Below are positions 41,933-54,628 of a stretch of DNA of 64,000 nucleotides, in pieces. Under the pieces are notes generated by a model that was not told the origin of the DNA, did no database searches, and worked only from the letters and a program-made list of their open reading frames with translations. The DNA lies in the NCBI GenBank assembly GCA_963383645.1, contig OY726574.1, positions 55,479,477 through 55,543,476 of the forward strand, given 5' to 3'. Position 1 is the stretch's first letter. The number at the start of each line of letters is the position of its first letter. This stretch comes from Muscardinus avellanarius. Taxonomy: Eukaryota; Chordata; Mammalia; Rodentia; Gliridae. The position numbers were made by a program, and so were the translations under genes.

Positions 41933-42009
41933 ATCTATTCTGCTGTTGGGGGTCTCAACTAAAATTTTAATTTATTTGTTATTTTCTTTCACTTCAAGAT
42001 TTCTGTTTG

Positions 42010-42242
42010 TTGGCTGGGTGTTGTGGTACACACATGTAATCCCAGCATTTGGGAGGCTGAGACAGGAGGTTCATGATTCCAGGACAGCCTCATTTACTAC
42101 TTAGTGAAGTCCTTTGCAACTCAGTGAGACCCTGTTTCAAAACAAAGAATAAAAAATAGGGCTAGAGGTGTTGCTTGGAGGTAGAATGCCATTAGGTTAC
42201 ATCCTCAGTACTGCAAAAAATAAAAAATAAATAAAAAAGAAA
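42010..42242 (+). mobile_element. B1-dID SINE with 14-bp target duplication
   Basis: A full-length sense copy flanked by exact aagatttctgtttg at 41996-42009 and 42243-42256. Confidence 0.95.
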
Positions 42243-42289
42243 AAGATTTCTGTTTGGTTATTTTTTTAATGATTTCTGTTTGCTAAATT

Positions 42290-43735
42290 TCTTTCTATCC
42301 CTAGCTTTCACATATTAGGGAGAACATCTAATTTCTTACTTTTTGTGACTGACTAATCTCAGTAAAATGTTCTCCAGTTCAATCCATTTCCCTGTAAATG
42401 ACATAATTTTCTTCTTCTTTATGGCTGAGTAAAATTACATTGTGTACATATCTCATAATTTTGTAATCCATTCATCTGTTAATGGACATCTTGGCTGGTT
42501 TCATAGTTTGGCAATGGTGAATAATGCAGCTATTAATATAGATATGCTTGCATTAATTTGATCATTTGGTTTCCTTGCTTTTGGGTAGATACCCAGAAGT
42601 GGTATATTGCTGGATTGCATGGTAAGTTCATTCCCATTCTACTGTGGATACTCCATGCTGTTTTCCAAAGTGGTTGCACTAATTTATAATCCCACCAACA
42701 ATGTATTAGAGTTCCCACTTCTCCACATCCTCACCAGCATTTGTTGTTTATGTTTTTGAATGATTGACATTCTAGTTGGAGTTAGGTGAAATCTCAGTTG
42801 TAGAACTAATTTGCAATCCTACCAACAATGTATTCGAGTTCCCACTTTGTCACATCCTTACCAACATTTTTTGTTGTTTGTGTTTTGAATGATTACCATT
42901 CTAGTTGGAGTTAAGTGAAATCTCAGGGTAGTTTTGATTTGTATCTCTCGGATTGCTAATGAGGTTTAGCTTTTTTTCATACATTTTTGTCCATTTGCAT
43001 TTCTTTTGTGAGGTATCTATTTAGTTCTCTTGCCATTTTTGATTGGGTTATTTGTTTGTTTGTTTTTTAGCACTTAGTTTCTTGAGTTCTCTGTATGTTC
43101 TAGATATTAGTCCTCTACTAGAAAACACTTGGCAAAAATTTTCTCCCATTCCATTGGATCTCAGTTGAGGTTCTTGATAGTTTCCTTTGATTTACATAAA
43201 ATCTTCAATTTAATGCAATCCCATGTATTGTTCTACCTTTTAGTTTTTTGTGCCTTTGGGGTCTTGTTGAAAAAGTTTTTACCCCTCCCTCAAACTTGCA
43301 GTGTTAGACCTGTTCCCTCTTCAAGGAATATCAAGGTCTCTGGTTTAATTTTCAAGTCTTTGATCCATCTTGAACTGACTCTTGTACAGAGTGAGAAAGT
43401 GGGGTTTATTTCCATTTTTCTGCATATGGTTAACCAGTTTTGCCAACATCCTTTATTGTAGAGGCTATCTTTTTTCCAATGTGTGTTTTTGGCCCCTTGT
43501 CAAAAATCATTTGGTCATAAGTGTATGGATTTGCTTCTGAGTCTTCTATTTTGCTCCATTGTTCTATGTATCTGTTTTTGTGACAGTACCATGCTATTTT
43601 TTATTACTATGGCTTTGTAGTATAGTTTGAAGTCAGGTACTGTGATGCTTCCTGCATGGTTTTTGTTGCTGAGAACTATTTTAGCTATACTGGATGTTTT
43701 GTTGTTCCAAATAAATTTAAGGACTGATTTTTTTT
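42290..43735 (-). mobile_element. L1 ORF2 C-terminal region and 3' part, degraded
   Basis: Antisense L1 is continuous from a truncated 3'UTR (CATATTAGGGAGAACATC) through ORF2 C-terminus (TACCCAGAAGTGGTATATTG, TTGATCCATCTTGAACTGAC) to GCTATACTGGATGTTTTGTT. Minus-strand translations are short and broken. An internal duplication of about 120 bp lies at 42678-42926. Confidence 0.88.
42678..42926. repeat. Internal tandem duplication within L1, offset 127 bp
   Basis: ACTAATTTATAATCCCACCA at 42678 recurs as ACTAATTTGCAATCCTACCA at 42805. Both continue to GGAGTTAGGTGAAATCTCAG or GGAGTTAAGTGAAATCTCAG. The two units have diverged by several per cent. Confidence 0.9.
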
Positions 43736-43747
43736 TATGTCTGTGAG

Positions 43748-43928
43748 ATATTTTGTATTATTGGAGATTGAACCTAGGAGTATTTTAGCTCTTAGCTACA
43801 TCTTCAGCCCTTTTTATTTTGAAAGGGAGTCTCACTAAGTTACCACACCTGGCCTCAAAGTGCAATAAATACTCTTGCCTTAACCTCCCAAGTATGAGGA
43901 TCATAAGAGGTTGCTACCATGCCAGGCT
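43748..43928 (-). mobile_element. B1-dID SINE, diverged
   Basis: Antisense TATTGGAGATTGAACCTAGG to GTTGCTACCATGCCAGGCTT. It separates the younger L1 on the left from the ancient L1 on the right. Confidence 0.82.
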
Positions 43929-44802
43929 TCTGTTATTGATTTCTGGAATAGTTCCATTATGGTCTTAAAATATACTATTCAATTTTAAAATATTCTCAGT
44001 TTGTTTTATGATCCATGACATAGTCTATCTTGGTGAAAGTTCTATGTATACTTGAAAACATTGTGATGCTAATAGAATATTCTATTATTGTTTATTATAA
44101 TCAATTGATGAATGATAGTATTATTTCATTTCTATTCTTCTATATTCATCCTGATTTTCTGTTTACTACTTATAAGGTTATTGAGGGGGGAGTCAAATTC
44201 TCTAACTATAATTGTAGATTTATATATATTATCATTTCAGTTCTCTCAGATGTTGAAACTCCGATATAAAATGAATCAATGCTTAAGATTTCTATGCCTT
44301 CCTGTGAATTGGTCCTTTTATCAATAGGCAATATATATTTTATCCTTGGTAAGTTTTATCATCTTTTAAGCCTACTTTGTTTGATATTAATATAGCCATC
44401 CATCTTTCTTTTGCTTAGTGTTAATAGCCAATCCATACAATCATATCTGAAGTAAGTTTATCACAGACAGATTACATTGGATCAATTTACACATTTATTC
44501 AGCTAATCTTTATTTTTTATCTAGTATGCTTAGACTATATTTATTGATATGTTAGGATTAAAGGCTGTCATTTTGTTGTTCATTTTTTGCTTGTTGTTAT
44601 TGTTCCCTCTTTCCTGTTTTGCCTCCTTTGGGTTACTTAGAGATATGTTATTATTTTATTTTGTTTATTTATTCTTATGGTATGGTTCTATGCATTCTTT
44701 AGTGATAGCTCTAGAGATTATAGAATTCATAAATAACTTTTACAATATAAACCACTTAATATTTTACCACTCAATTGGAATATAAAAATCTTACCATCTT
44801 TT

Positions 44803-44958
44803 TTTTTTGACCTAGTCTTATTTTTTTTTATTTTTTTATTTTTTTAATTTTTTTATTTTTTTTATTTTTTAATTTATTTTTTATTGGTGCAATGTATTCA
44901 TACATCATAGTGGTATAAAGAAAATACTTTTGTAGACATACATGCACATCTCGCCCAG
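44803..44958 (-). mobile_element. Very short 5'-truncated L1 3' end with target duplication
   Basis: About 80 bp of T-rich (A-tail) sequence plus about 75 bp of L1 3'UTR. It is flanked by exact tcttaccatctttt at 44789-44802 and 44959-44972. Confidence 0.93.
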
Positions 44959-45351
44959 TCTTACCATCTTTTAGAATGCTTTACCCACAACCTTTATGCT
45001 ATAGATGTCTTATATATTATATCTTTAAACTCCATCAGTTAAGATTACAGGCTTTTTTTCAATAAGCGAAAAACATGTTTTAAAGAATTTAAAAAGAATG
45101 GTCTGTTATGTTTATCAAGAAATATACCACTTTTGTCCTTTTTCTCATTTAAATTTCTGCTAATATCATTTTCTTTTGAAGAGTTTGCATTAGCAAATTT
45201 TAGAGAAAATTTGCATGATAATAATTGTCTTTATTCTTTTCTCTGCTAATATCTTTATTTCAAAAGCACATTTTACTAGATATAGAACTTTGTGTTTACA
45301 GTCAATCAGAACTATAAAAATATGTGGCCTTTTCTTCTGACCAAAATTATT

Positions 45352-45388
45352 TCTTTTTTCTTTTTCTTTTTCTTTTTCTTTTTCTTTT

Positions 45389-45434
<46 letters not shown>
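45352..45434 (+). repeat. (CTTTTT)n then (TG)n microsatellites
   Basis: About six CTTTTT units (45352-45390) are followed by about 22 TG units. The ORF through it is an artefact. Confidence 0.95.
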
Positions 45435-45436
<2 letters not shown>

Positions 45437-45500
45437 CTGAAGATTGAATCCAGTGACATTCTACTCCTGAGCTACCACCAAACCCACTTTATCTTTTTTC
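45435..45500 (-). mobile_element. ID-half SINE fragment
   Basis: Antisense AGATTGAATCCAGTGACATT to CTGAGCTACCACCAAACCC, directly after the TG run. Confidence 0.75.
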
Positions 45501-45664
45501 TAGAGGCAAACTATCTTATGCCTCTATTAACCTAGAGACAACTCACTAAGCTTCTCAAACCAAAGGTTCCATCATTTTCAACAGTGCCACTCTGGGGACT
45601 CAGGCTTTAATCACAGTGCACCTTTGGGGGATGCTTAGACCATACCGAACCTTAGTACCATCCA

Positions 45665-45667
<3 letters not shown>

Positions 45668-45736
<69 letters not shown>

Positions 45737-45780
45737 ATATGTATATATGTATATATGTATATATGTATATATGTATATAT
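45668..45780 (+). repeat. (TA)n and (TATG)n microsatellite
   Basis: About 45 bp of TA dinucleotides, then GTAT and GTATATAT units. Confidence 0.96.
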
Positions 45781-45782
45781 GG

Positions 45783-45852
45783 TTTGTTTTGCCGTACTGG
45801 GGATGAAACCTAGGGACATTCTACCTCTGAGCTACACCACAGCCCTATTTTA

Positions 45853-45883
<31 letters not shown>

Positions 45884-46015
45884 TATATTCTTTATTTTGA
45901 AAAGAGCTGTGGAAGACCTCACTAAGTAGCTGAGAGGCTGGCTGTGAACCTGAGATCTTCCTGTCTCAGCCTCCCAAGTACTGGGATTACAAGAATGTAC
46001 CACCATGCCAGACTC
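45783..46015 (-). mobile_element. B1-dID SINE with expanded (TTTA)n linker
   Basis: Antisense CCGTACTGGGGATGAAACCT. The A-rich linker between halves has grown to several TTTA repeats. The B1 half ends ACCACCATGCCAGACTCC. Confidence 0.9.
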
Positions 46016-46016
46016 C

Positions 46017-46018
<2 letters not shown>

Positions 46019-46060
<42 letters not shown>

Positions 46061-46078
46061 TTATTTATTTATTTATTT
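46019..46078 (+). repeat. (TA)n and (TTTA)n
   Basis: About 38 bp TA then TTTA units, between two SINEs. Confidence 0.95.
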
Positions 46079-46287
46079 TTCCTTCAGCACTGGGGATGGA
46101 ACCCAGGGGCATTGTACCTCTGAGCGACATCCCTAGTCCTATATTTTATTTTTTATTTTGAAAGAGAGTCTCACTGAGTTGCAAAGGGCCTCACTAAGTA
46201 GTAGCTGAGGCTATCCTCAAACCTTGTTCCTCCTGTCTCACCTTCCCCAATGCTGGGAGTACAAGTGTGTGCCACCATGTCTGGCTC
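46079..46287 (-). mobile_element. B1-dID SINE
   Basis: Antisense CAGCACTGGGGATGGAACCC to GTGCCACCATGTCTGGCTCC. Its A tail is probably the preceding TTTA repeat. Confidence 0.92.
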
Positions 46288-46770
46288 CAATATATTTTTA
46301 TATCAGTTATTTTGTTTTTCATTTTATTCTCTATATCTTCTATTTGCTTGGTGAGGTCTCTTAATCAATATTGCTTTGCAATTGTTTACAGTTGCTACTT
46401 TGAGCATTTTAGTCTTTGTCAGATAATCCAATAATTATGTTATGCTGGCATTGGCAAATATTGATTTTCTGTTCTTATGTGAGCTGACATTTACTTGGCT
46501 CATCAGATGTTGGGAAATTTGGATTACGTAATTGACGTTTTGAATATATTATATTATGAGGATCTGGATCTCATTTAATTCCATGAAGAATGTTGCTACT
46601 TTTGTTTTTATTCTGGCAAGCAATCCAGTTAGACTCAAGCCACAGCCTACCTTTTCTGGTGGTCCATGGCTTCAATGTCAGTTCAGTTTTCAAAGCCATT
46701 ATATTCCTCTTGTGATAGGTTCTGGGTGTCTACCATCCAGTAGTCAGTGCCCATTGCCATTGGTAGTAGA

Positions 46771-46964
46771 CTATAGCTTACTTAACTATAAAAATGTTTG
46801 ATATGTCAGTTAGTATCAGAATCACATACACAGATCAGGATGAACACAAGAGTTTATAAACAATCTTATGAAATCCCTTTTCCAAGCTCTTTCATTTTTA
46901 TGATTGCATAAGTAATTTTTTATTCTCTGGGATCCCTCTTTGAACTTCTATCAAAAAATCTGGG
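46771..46964. other. Unique sequence
   Basis: Nothing recognised. Confidence 0.45.
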
Positions 46965-47100
46965 GGCCAGGCATGGCAGTGCATGCCTGTTACTCCTCTA
47001 CTTGGGAGGCTGAAGGATCGCAGGTTGGAGGCTAGCCTATCAAAGTCCCTCAGCAACTTGGTGAGACCCTGTCCCCAAATAAAGAAACTAAACCAACCTC

Positions 47101-47102
<2 letters not shown>
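46965..47102 (+). mobile_element. B1-half SINE, ID half replaced by CA repeat
   Basis: GGGGCCAGGCATGGCAGTGC to CAACTTGGTGAGACCCTGTC. The ID half is absent and a CA microsatellite follows. Confidence 0.85.

Positions 47103-47104
<2 letters not shown>

Positions 47105-47148
<44 letters not shown>
47105..47148 (+). repeat. (CA)n microsatellite
   Basis: About 44 bp of CA dinucleotides. Confidence 0.96.
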
Positions 47149-47153
<5 letters not shown>

Positions 47154-48097
47154 CTTGGAGCTTTAATGATCTTTCTCCATGTGATTGGGCTCACATTCTG
47201 GCCCAAGAAAAGGGAGAACAGACAGAGAGATAAGAAGAGCAACATGGCCTTATTTCCCCCCTTTCAAAGGCAGGTTTGCTGAATAAGAGAGAAATCTCCC
47301 ACCTTTTAAAGTTTGGCTCTGGCAGGGTCTCATAGCTGTCACTGACAATACTGCTGCAAGGCCACCTTGGGACCACAGCATGGTAGAAAGGAGAGAAGAG
47401 ACTCCACCTCACCCTGAGCACTGAGAGTTTCCTTTCTTAGTCCCTCACCCTGAGCACTGAGAGTTTCCTTTCTTAGTCCCTAGCCAGGCCTGTGGCATGT
47501 CTCCCAGGGTTCTGTGTATCTGTGCTACAGCATCATGTCTGCGTTCCAGACTCCACTGAATTCAAGTCATGGGCTAAAGAAGAAATAAATGGCAGACCCA
47601 CCAGTAACTCTCTGGTGCTTCAAATCCTGACGTTCTTCCTTTGTGTGCCTGTTGCAAGTTACCAAAAGGCTTTAAATATTTATCCCATGCAACCTTTCTG
47701 CTTTTATAGTCATATTCAGTGGGAAAGAAAGAGTGAAGCACACTTGTTCCTTTCCACTTGGGGCCACACCGTAAGTTGAACTTATAATTTTAATTTTATA
47801 CTTTTAACTCATTTGTGTTTACATAGTCGTTGTGGCTAATGGCTGCTTGTTGGAAAGCACAGGTGATGATGACATTGTAAAAACAGCTGTCATTCCCCCA
47901 ACTCATTGGATTTTAGTATGCGAGTTCTCTGGGAGAGTTGGCACATACCTAGTGTCAAATGATTAATCAGGTGTTGCTAGGAGACCATGGCAGTCCTCTA
48001 CAGAACAGACACCTTTATGATGTAGATATAAAAGAACTAAAACATAAAACAAATTCAAGTTTTCAAATACATTGCTTATAGTCAGAGACATTAAAAT
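47149..48097. other. Unique sequence containing a 36-bp tandem duplication
   Basis: No gene recognised. The duplication is listed separately. Confidence 0.5.
47409..47480. repeat. Perfect 36-bp tandem duplication
   Basis: TCACCCTGAGCACTGAGAGT plus the following 16 bases occurs twice back to back without a mismatch (47409-47444, 47445-47480). Confidence 0.97.
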
Positions 48098-48308
48098 GTT
48101 TTTTTTTTTATAGTACTGTGGATTGAACTCAGGGGCAGTCTACCTCTGAGCTACACAACCAGTCCTATTTTCTCATTTATTTTGAAACAGGGTCTAATTA
48201 AGGTGCGGAGAGCCTTATGAAATTGCTGAGTTTGGGCACGAACCTGCAGTTCTCCAGTCTCAGCCTTCCAAGTACTAGGATTACTGGTGTGCATCACTAT
48301 GTCCGGCT
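48098..48308 (-). mobile_element. B1-dID SINE
   Basis: Antisense poly(T), TAGTACTGTGGATTGAACTC, to GTGCATCACTATGTCCGGC. Confidence 0.87.
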
Positions 48309-51184
48309 TAAATTTTGTTATTCTTAAATCAGTTTCACATAAATAATTTAGAAAATAGTAAAATATGAAATTTTATTTGCATTATCAGATAATTATGTTC
48401 ATCAAATAATTGTTAACAATTACTTAAATGACTAAATTTTGATGTAACTCTAAGCATAAAAACCACTCAAAATGAAACCTTAAAGTGCATAATTTTGAGA
48501 AAATAAATACTTATGTAAGAAAAAGAAGAAACCATTCAGTATTCTAGTGGATGCCATTTCAGTAGTTTTCTGATTGTCCCATAGCACAAGTCTGCAAATA
48601 TAAATAGGTATAAGTTTTATTTACCTTAAGTCTGAATTTCAGCTTTGCTTCAAGTAGAAACTTTACTGGCAAAAGAAATTGTGATCAAGTCAAGTACTGT
48701 TATAGTTCGGGCTTCCAAACATATTTCTTTTAAAAATCGTGTTCTTAACAAATTGTGAGGTGACCAAAAGGCAATAACAGATGACAGAATTCATCTTTAT
48801 TTTTAGGATGCCACTAAAATGCTTCATTCAATATTATGTGTTAGAACCTTGTTATAATGTTTTGTTGAAGGCTATACTGAAAGATAATATTTCCTATAAT
48901 GAGTACTATTTGACTTAAGTACTTAACAACTTTAGGAATTTATGGTAGACTCCATTTTTCAGATTCAGAGTATAATTTCAGGCATTATGGAATAGCTTTA
49001 AAATTATATGACCATATTTTAACCTATAACTACAGACATTTCCTACTGTCATGTATATTTCTACCTTTCATAAATGAAATCAAAGCTGTATTTATAACTA
49101 ATGATTTAGAAATATTAATTTCTATTGTCAATGATTTAGGCAAATCTAGGAGGAGTAGAAGTTATTATCTCTTGGATTGTTTTTTTAATTCTTTGGTATT
49201 GTAACATGTCCCCATTTTCCTTTTCAATTGTTTAATTTTGTATAAAGAATTTAACAGAAATAATAAGGGAACAGAAAATTTGAGACAAAAATGACTGTAT
49301 CTAAAGTCTGTATTCTCACTAACTCTGTATTAATCAAAACTTATAAGTTACTTTGACCATTATAAATAGCCAAACAGTGCATACAAAATCAGAGTTGTAT
49401 TAAGGCAATCAGGCTGCTGTGCAGCACACATTACACTCAGAGGTTTACTGTGGAGATATTTGAAGACATTTCCAATGTTTGGAGCTTTGGAAATATGAAA
49501 TCAACTGTAACCAAAATATGTCTGTCAAGCAGTATTCTTCTGTCCCACAAATGTTGAATAACTGTTCTGTTATAGATACTGGGATATTGCTGTAAACAAA
49601 AGTTGGTAAAATTTTGTTTCCCTGAAGCTCACATGCTAGTTTCTCTGTAGTTTATGCCTTTGGATGTTTGAGGCTGATTATTGAACCTAACCAAGCTGGC
49701 TTCCAGAAGTACTAATGATCTGGGACAGTCATTACTTTTATATGTCACAATTCCTGGAGATTATATGCAAGTTGCTTATGAAATGTTCTAGATCATCTCA
49801 AGATAAAGGTTCTGGAAATTTTGTGTTATATATTGTATGGCATTTCTATTTTTAGTACTTTTCAGTGTGATCATTTTAGTGTCTCTCTTAGGCAATGATC
49901 TTTCTGGTACTTAAGGATATCATAAAAATCCATCCGTAAAAATTTTTGCCTCATATACAAAAATAGTGTATACTACAATATAGATTTTTGCTATAACTTT
50001 TTTTTTGCCTTTGCCCACCTAATGATGATTGTATATATTAGGGGCTCTTAAGATACTAATATTCCCTAAAAATAAGTTCTATATGTTGCTCTGTAGGATG
50101 TATACATTTTAAAGTAATTTTGTTTTCTAGTATAACAGTTGAAAATCTTGTGAGGTTCTAGATAGCTGATTAATTCACTAACCCTAGCATGAATGGATGG
50201 ATAACCTGCTAATGTGTATATACAGACAGGAGCCTCAGTAGGTAGAAAAATGGGATTTCTTCTGTATCATGTGAACATTCTTCCTCTTTGACCTCAAGAT
50301 GACAAGGAAGTTGTACACCTCTGAATTTTGACTGGTTTGGGGAAGGAAGAAAAGTGAGCAGGCAAATCAGAACTTTAGTGTTAGAGGAGGTTCAGATGGG
50401 GAAGCTTTGATGTATACAGAGAGGATACAATCAACTTTCAGAAATATATATCTTGGGTAGAGGAAAGTAGCCTATAGAACAGATAAAATCATTTATGGAG
50501 CAATTGGGAAAGGAACAGGACAGGTAGACAAAAAGGTAAGAAATTTAGAGGAATTATTTCTTTCTCTGAAGGGAAGAAATGGGCCTAGGGCAGACTTGTA
50601 TCAAGCCTTGAGCACTTCCGGCATGAGTTTTCCAGAACAAAAATTATAAAGACCTCTTCTATTGTATACACTTCATCTCAAGTCTATATGGCACTTAAAC
50701 TTTAGAATAAGTCAGAAAAAAAGGGCATCCCTCATTTGGCAGTAAACTTGCTTTTAATGCAGCATAAATATGCCTACTCAAGATGCCATGCTTCACTTCA
50801 CAACCAGTTATAACTAGGTATGCCCATACAGCTGTTAATTTATTCAAGAGCTACAACAGCAGAAAAAGAAAGCAACCAACTCATATGGAATTAATTGAAA
50901 CATTACATGTATTGTCTGGATGTATCCTTAGGCAGTCTGTGATTTTAAGAGTGGTGAGAATTTAATCAAAGGTAAGAACAAATATTTTGTGCTAGCAATA
51001 AAATGGAGTTTAAATACTCTATGAGAAATAACTTGGGCATTATGATGAAAATTGTCATTACAAAAGAGTGTGTGTGGTTAGGGGAGATGGTACACTCTCT
51101 TGCCAAGTAAAAATACTTTCCCCAAGAAGTAATACTTTTACCATTAGAAATATGTTCCATTTAAACTTATTTTCTTTAGAAAAC
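48309..51184. other. Longest unique stretch in the right half; no gene
   Basis: AT-rich, with no long ORF and no repeat landmark visible to me over about 2.9 kb. It looks like neutral intronic or intergenic DNA. Confidence 0.5.
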
Positions 51185-51535
51185 ATTTAGTTTGTTTTCT
51201 GCTGCTGTAACAGAATGCCTGAGACTGAGTAATTTATAATGGACAGAAATGTATTGGCTCTTAGTTCTGGAAGTTGGAAAGTCCGTGTTCAGAGTGCCCG
51301 CCTCTGGTCTGGTGGCCTTTTGACACATCCTCACATGATGAGAAGTGAAAGGGCAGAGGAACAAGAGAGCAAGTTCACTGCCACAAGCCCTTCAGAGAAC
51401 AGCATTAATCTAGTAATGAGGACAGAAGCCCTGTGACCTAAGCATGCCTATTGGCCTCCACCTCCCAATACTGCCATATTGGGGATTAGGTTCCCAACAC
51501 ATGGATTCTAGTGGACACACTCAAACCACAGCACT
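51185..51535 (-). mobile_element. MST-like MaLR solo LTR
   Basis: The plus strand reads GTTTGTTTTCTGCTGCTGTA, GCCTGAGACTGAGTAATTTA, AGTTCTGGAAGTTGGAAAGT, ending ACACTCAAACCACAGCA. This is the reverse complement of an MST/THE-type LTR with few changes. No internal region is adjacent. Confidence 0.72.
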
Positions 51536-52059
51536 GCATGAATCCTCCCTCATCCCAGTGCCAGCACTTGGAATGTTTGGTGGGCAGTGATTCTTTTTTT
51601 ATGTTGTGATATTTATCAGCCAGTTTTTGATGCAGAGGCAGTTTTGAGGAAACAGGTGGGCATGAAGGCATCTCCCTGTTTCCATAAACACACTTTAAGA
51701 AGCATTACAGAAAATAAAAATGAGATCCATTAGACATGGCCCGGGACTTCTAGCACCACTCTGGTTTTTATGTTTTCTACATTATTTTCTAGAGTGCTAA
51801 AAATGTTAGACTGCTCTAAGGAAATAAAATATTTGACTAGGCAGTTACTTACCCCATAGCTGTGAGAATAGTGTTTTCTGAAAAGCCAGAAGTATCCATT
51901 TTAGAATAAAATCCTTGATATACAGGATGACAGGATTCCTGAGAACAAAACTGCTGTGGAGAGAAAGACTTTCTTCACACTCAACTGCCAGGCTGGGCTG
52001 CCCACGACATGGGCCTCCAAGTGAAGTCAGAGCTAAGGTTGCTAGATTTAGCATGTTAA
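51536..52059. other. Unique sequence
   Basis: Nothing recognised. Confidence 0.45.
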
Positions 52060-52775
52060 AATACAGATTTCTCGATGATTACCATAAATATTAGTGAGGA
52101 TGTAGGGGAGTAGGAACCCTTATCCATTTTTGTTGGGAATGCAAATTAGTACAGCTTCTATGAAGTGCAGTATGGAGGTTCCTCAAGAGACTAGGAATGG
52201 AGCCACCATATGACCCAACCATACCACTCCTTGGTATCCTTCCCCCAAAACTGAAGGCAGAATACTATAGTGATACATATCAATGTCTGTAACAGAACAA
52301 TTCACAATAAAAAAATTATAAAACCATAAACAGATGACTAGATGATGAAGGTGTGGCTTATACACATAGTGGAATTGTACCCAGTCATAAAGAACAACAA
52401 ATGTATGTCATCTTGTGACTATGGATGGAGCTAAATAATGTTATGCTGAGATTAGCCAGTCTGGAAAGCCAAGGGCTAGATGTTTCCTCTCATTTGTGGA
52501 AGCTAGAGAGAAAATAGGACACAAGAGGAACTTTTGATAGTTAAGGGGAGTGACCAGCAGGATAGTGGAAAAGGATGGGGAGAGGGAGGAAGAACTAATA
52601 AAAAAAATAGTTCAAATTCTTCTGTGGCCACATATGAAGGCAGCACTACCAATTTCACTATTGTGTATGGGGAGGGTGGTAGCAGGTGGGTCCTGAAGGA
52701 AAGAAAGGATTTGTGTTTGTATGACTTTGAACCTCACCATGATGTATAATTACAACTAATCAATAAAAGTATACA
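52060..52775 (+). mobile_element. L1 3' end (ORF2 C-terminus plus second-type 3'UTR)
   Basis: Sense landmarks: TGGAGCCACCATATGACCCA, GGTGTGGCTTATACACATAG, then 3'UTR with GGGGAGAGGGAGGAAGAACT and terminal CAATAAAAG. Frames are broken. The same 3'UTR type is at 21435-21895. Confidence 0.88.
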
Positions 52776-54628
52776 TTTACAGAATTTTCAGTTAAATATG
52801 AACTTCAGAAAAATAAGAAATGTAATTGCACATATACCTCACATAATCCTTAAGGCATACTTATATCAAATAATTATTTATTGTTTTCCTGAAATCCAAA
52901 TTAATCCAGGCCTCCTATACCTTATCTGACTCTAGAGTGTGGGTCTTCCCTGGGTGTTGAATTTAGAAGTCACAGAGGTCCAAGTTCATCTGAAATGCAT
53001 GCGTATTTTTATTACCCAGGAAGTTCTGCTAGGAGAGCAGTGCCAAAGGATCTGCCTGGGTGGTTTTTAAGATGCCAGCCCAAGAAGTTTTTTCTGAAGA
53101 TGGCCTCTTACCCATCGTGCTTCTAGCCTGTCTGATTTACCTCCTTCTCCCAGTTGCTGACTTAAACCCTGATATGCCCCCTGGTACCTTTTCCCAGTTC
53201 TAGCTGCCCCTTTCTGGCCAGGTGTAGAATCTGCAGTGAACTTCTAGGGTGTTGAACTTCTTTATGGCTACTGTCTTGATGTAAACAGGACTTCTCAACT
53301 CCACTGACGAGAGTTTTTAATTCTACCAGGCTCAGTACTTAAGAATTCCAAAATTTATCATAACTCTGGACCCTGATGTTCATCCTGTCTATAGTCAGGA
53401 AATTGTTTAAAAAACCCTAAAGAGTTTCAACATGATCCTTAAGACTAACTCCATCTATACTTAGGTAATTATTTTAAAAACTTAAAAGCTTGACATGATC
53501 TGTTTGAAGGTGATCACTCCTGACCTTGTATCTTCTCAAACTGCACTTCCTCAGTGACTAATTCTCTAGCCTCACTGTAGTTGCACATATGTGTGCATAC
53601 ACACACACCCCTCTGTGGCAATAGGATTCCTCGGTATAGCATTTATTGTCATTTAAATCATCAGATGTCTTACATATTCATGTTATCTAACTCCACAGAG
53701 ATAGTCATTTTGCCTATTTGTTTAGTAACTACAGCAGCACCTAGTATAAAAGAGACACTCAAAAATGTTTTGGGGAATTCATCTTTCTTCTCATAGATGA
53801 ATTACTAATGCAGGAGTTCTTCTCTTCTTATTTTGTGGTAGGCGTCTGCCTTAATTTCTTCTTCAATTTTCTCACAAATCCAGCAGAGAGGTTTAACCTT
53901 GCTCCTCCAGCCAAAGGCTTTCTAGAAATGTGCATCCTACATCAGACCTTAAAAATCCCACACAGGTTCTTCTTGCATGGTTAGTTCTCTAAATACTCCC
54001 AGGCTCCAGGAGCATATGCTGGTCTCCTGAGGCCATTAGTATCACAACATCGTTAATCTCTGAAGAGCTACAGAACAACGAGTTACAGGAATAGTCAGAA
54101 CGTAATTCATCAGTTTCTTGGAAGCATTGATTCTTTTACACTATCAACCAATGATACTTCTGACATATTTTTTAATATGAGGGAATGGATTTTTCTGACA
54201 AAGAACTTGTTAGGATTTGTCTGAAACCATAGGAAAGGGTTAGGCTGAAGTGATATATTCTTCTGATTTATTAAGTTTGGAAATTTCTAGGGCAAAGTTG
54301 ATTATGATACAACTTTTGGAGTCTTGGTTATGTCTACCTCTTAAAAATCATAGTGTTATACCCTTTAGTTCTGAGTATGATGATTTAAATAATTGTCTTG
54401 AACAGAAAGTACTTCCAAAGCATGAATGACTATGAATTCTAGGTATTAAAGCTCTTAGAACTAGAAATGCAGTTTAATGCTTTATTATAACTGCTTTCAG
54501 CAATATTTTTATGAATTGTATTATTCTTCATTCATTTGGAAGTGTGGCTAAGTCTTTAACACCAATAATGGTGGAGCTGGATAGAACATGAAATTCTATA
54601 CTAGTAAATTACTTAAAAATCAATGATA
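52776..54628. other. Unique sequence, no gene recognised
   Basis: No repeat or domain recognised in about 1.85 kb. Confidence 0.45.

Larger units (their letters stand above)
43930..46770 (-). mobile_element. Ancient L1M 5' region, antisense, interrupted by younger inserts
   Basis: The plus strand follows the antisense pattern of old L1 5'/ORF regions: TGTTATTGATTTCTGGAATA, CCATTATGGTCTTAAAATAT, GTCTATCTTGGTGAAAGTTC, CTAACTATAATTGTAGATTT and TTGATATTAATATAGCCATC. Interrupting it are an L1 3' end (44803), microsatellites and SINEs (45352-46287). Confidence 0.7.
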
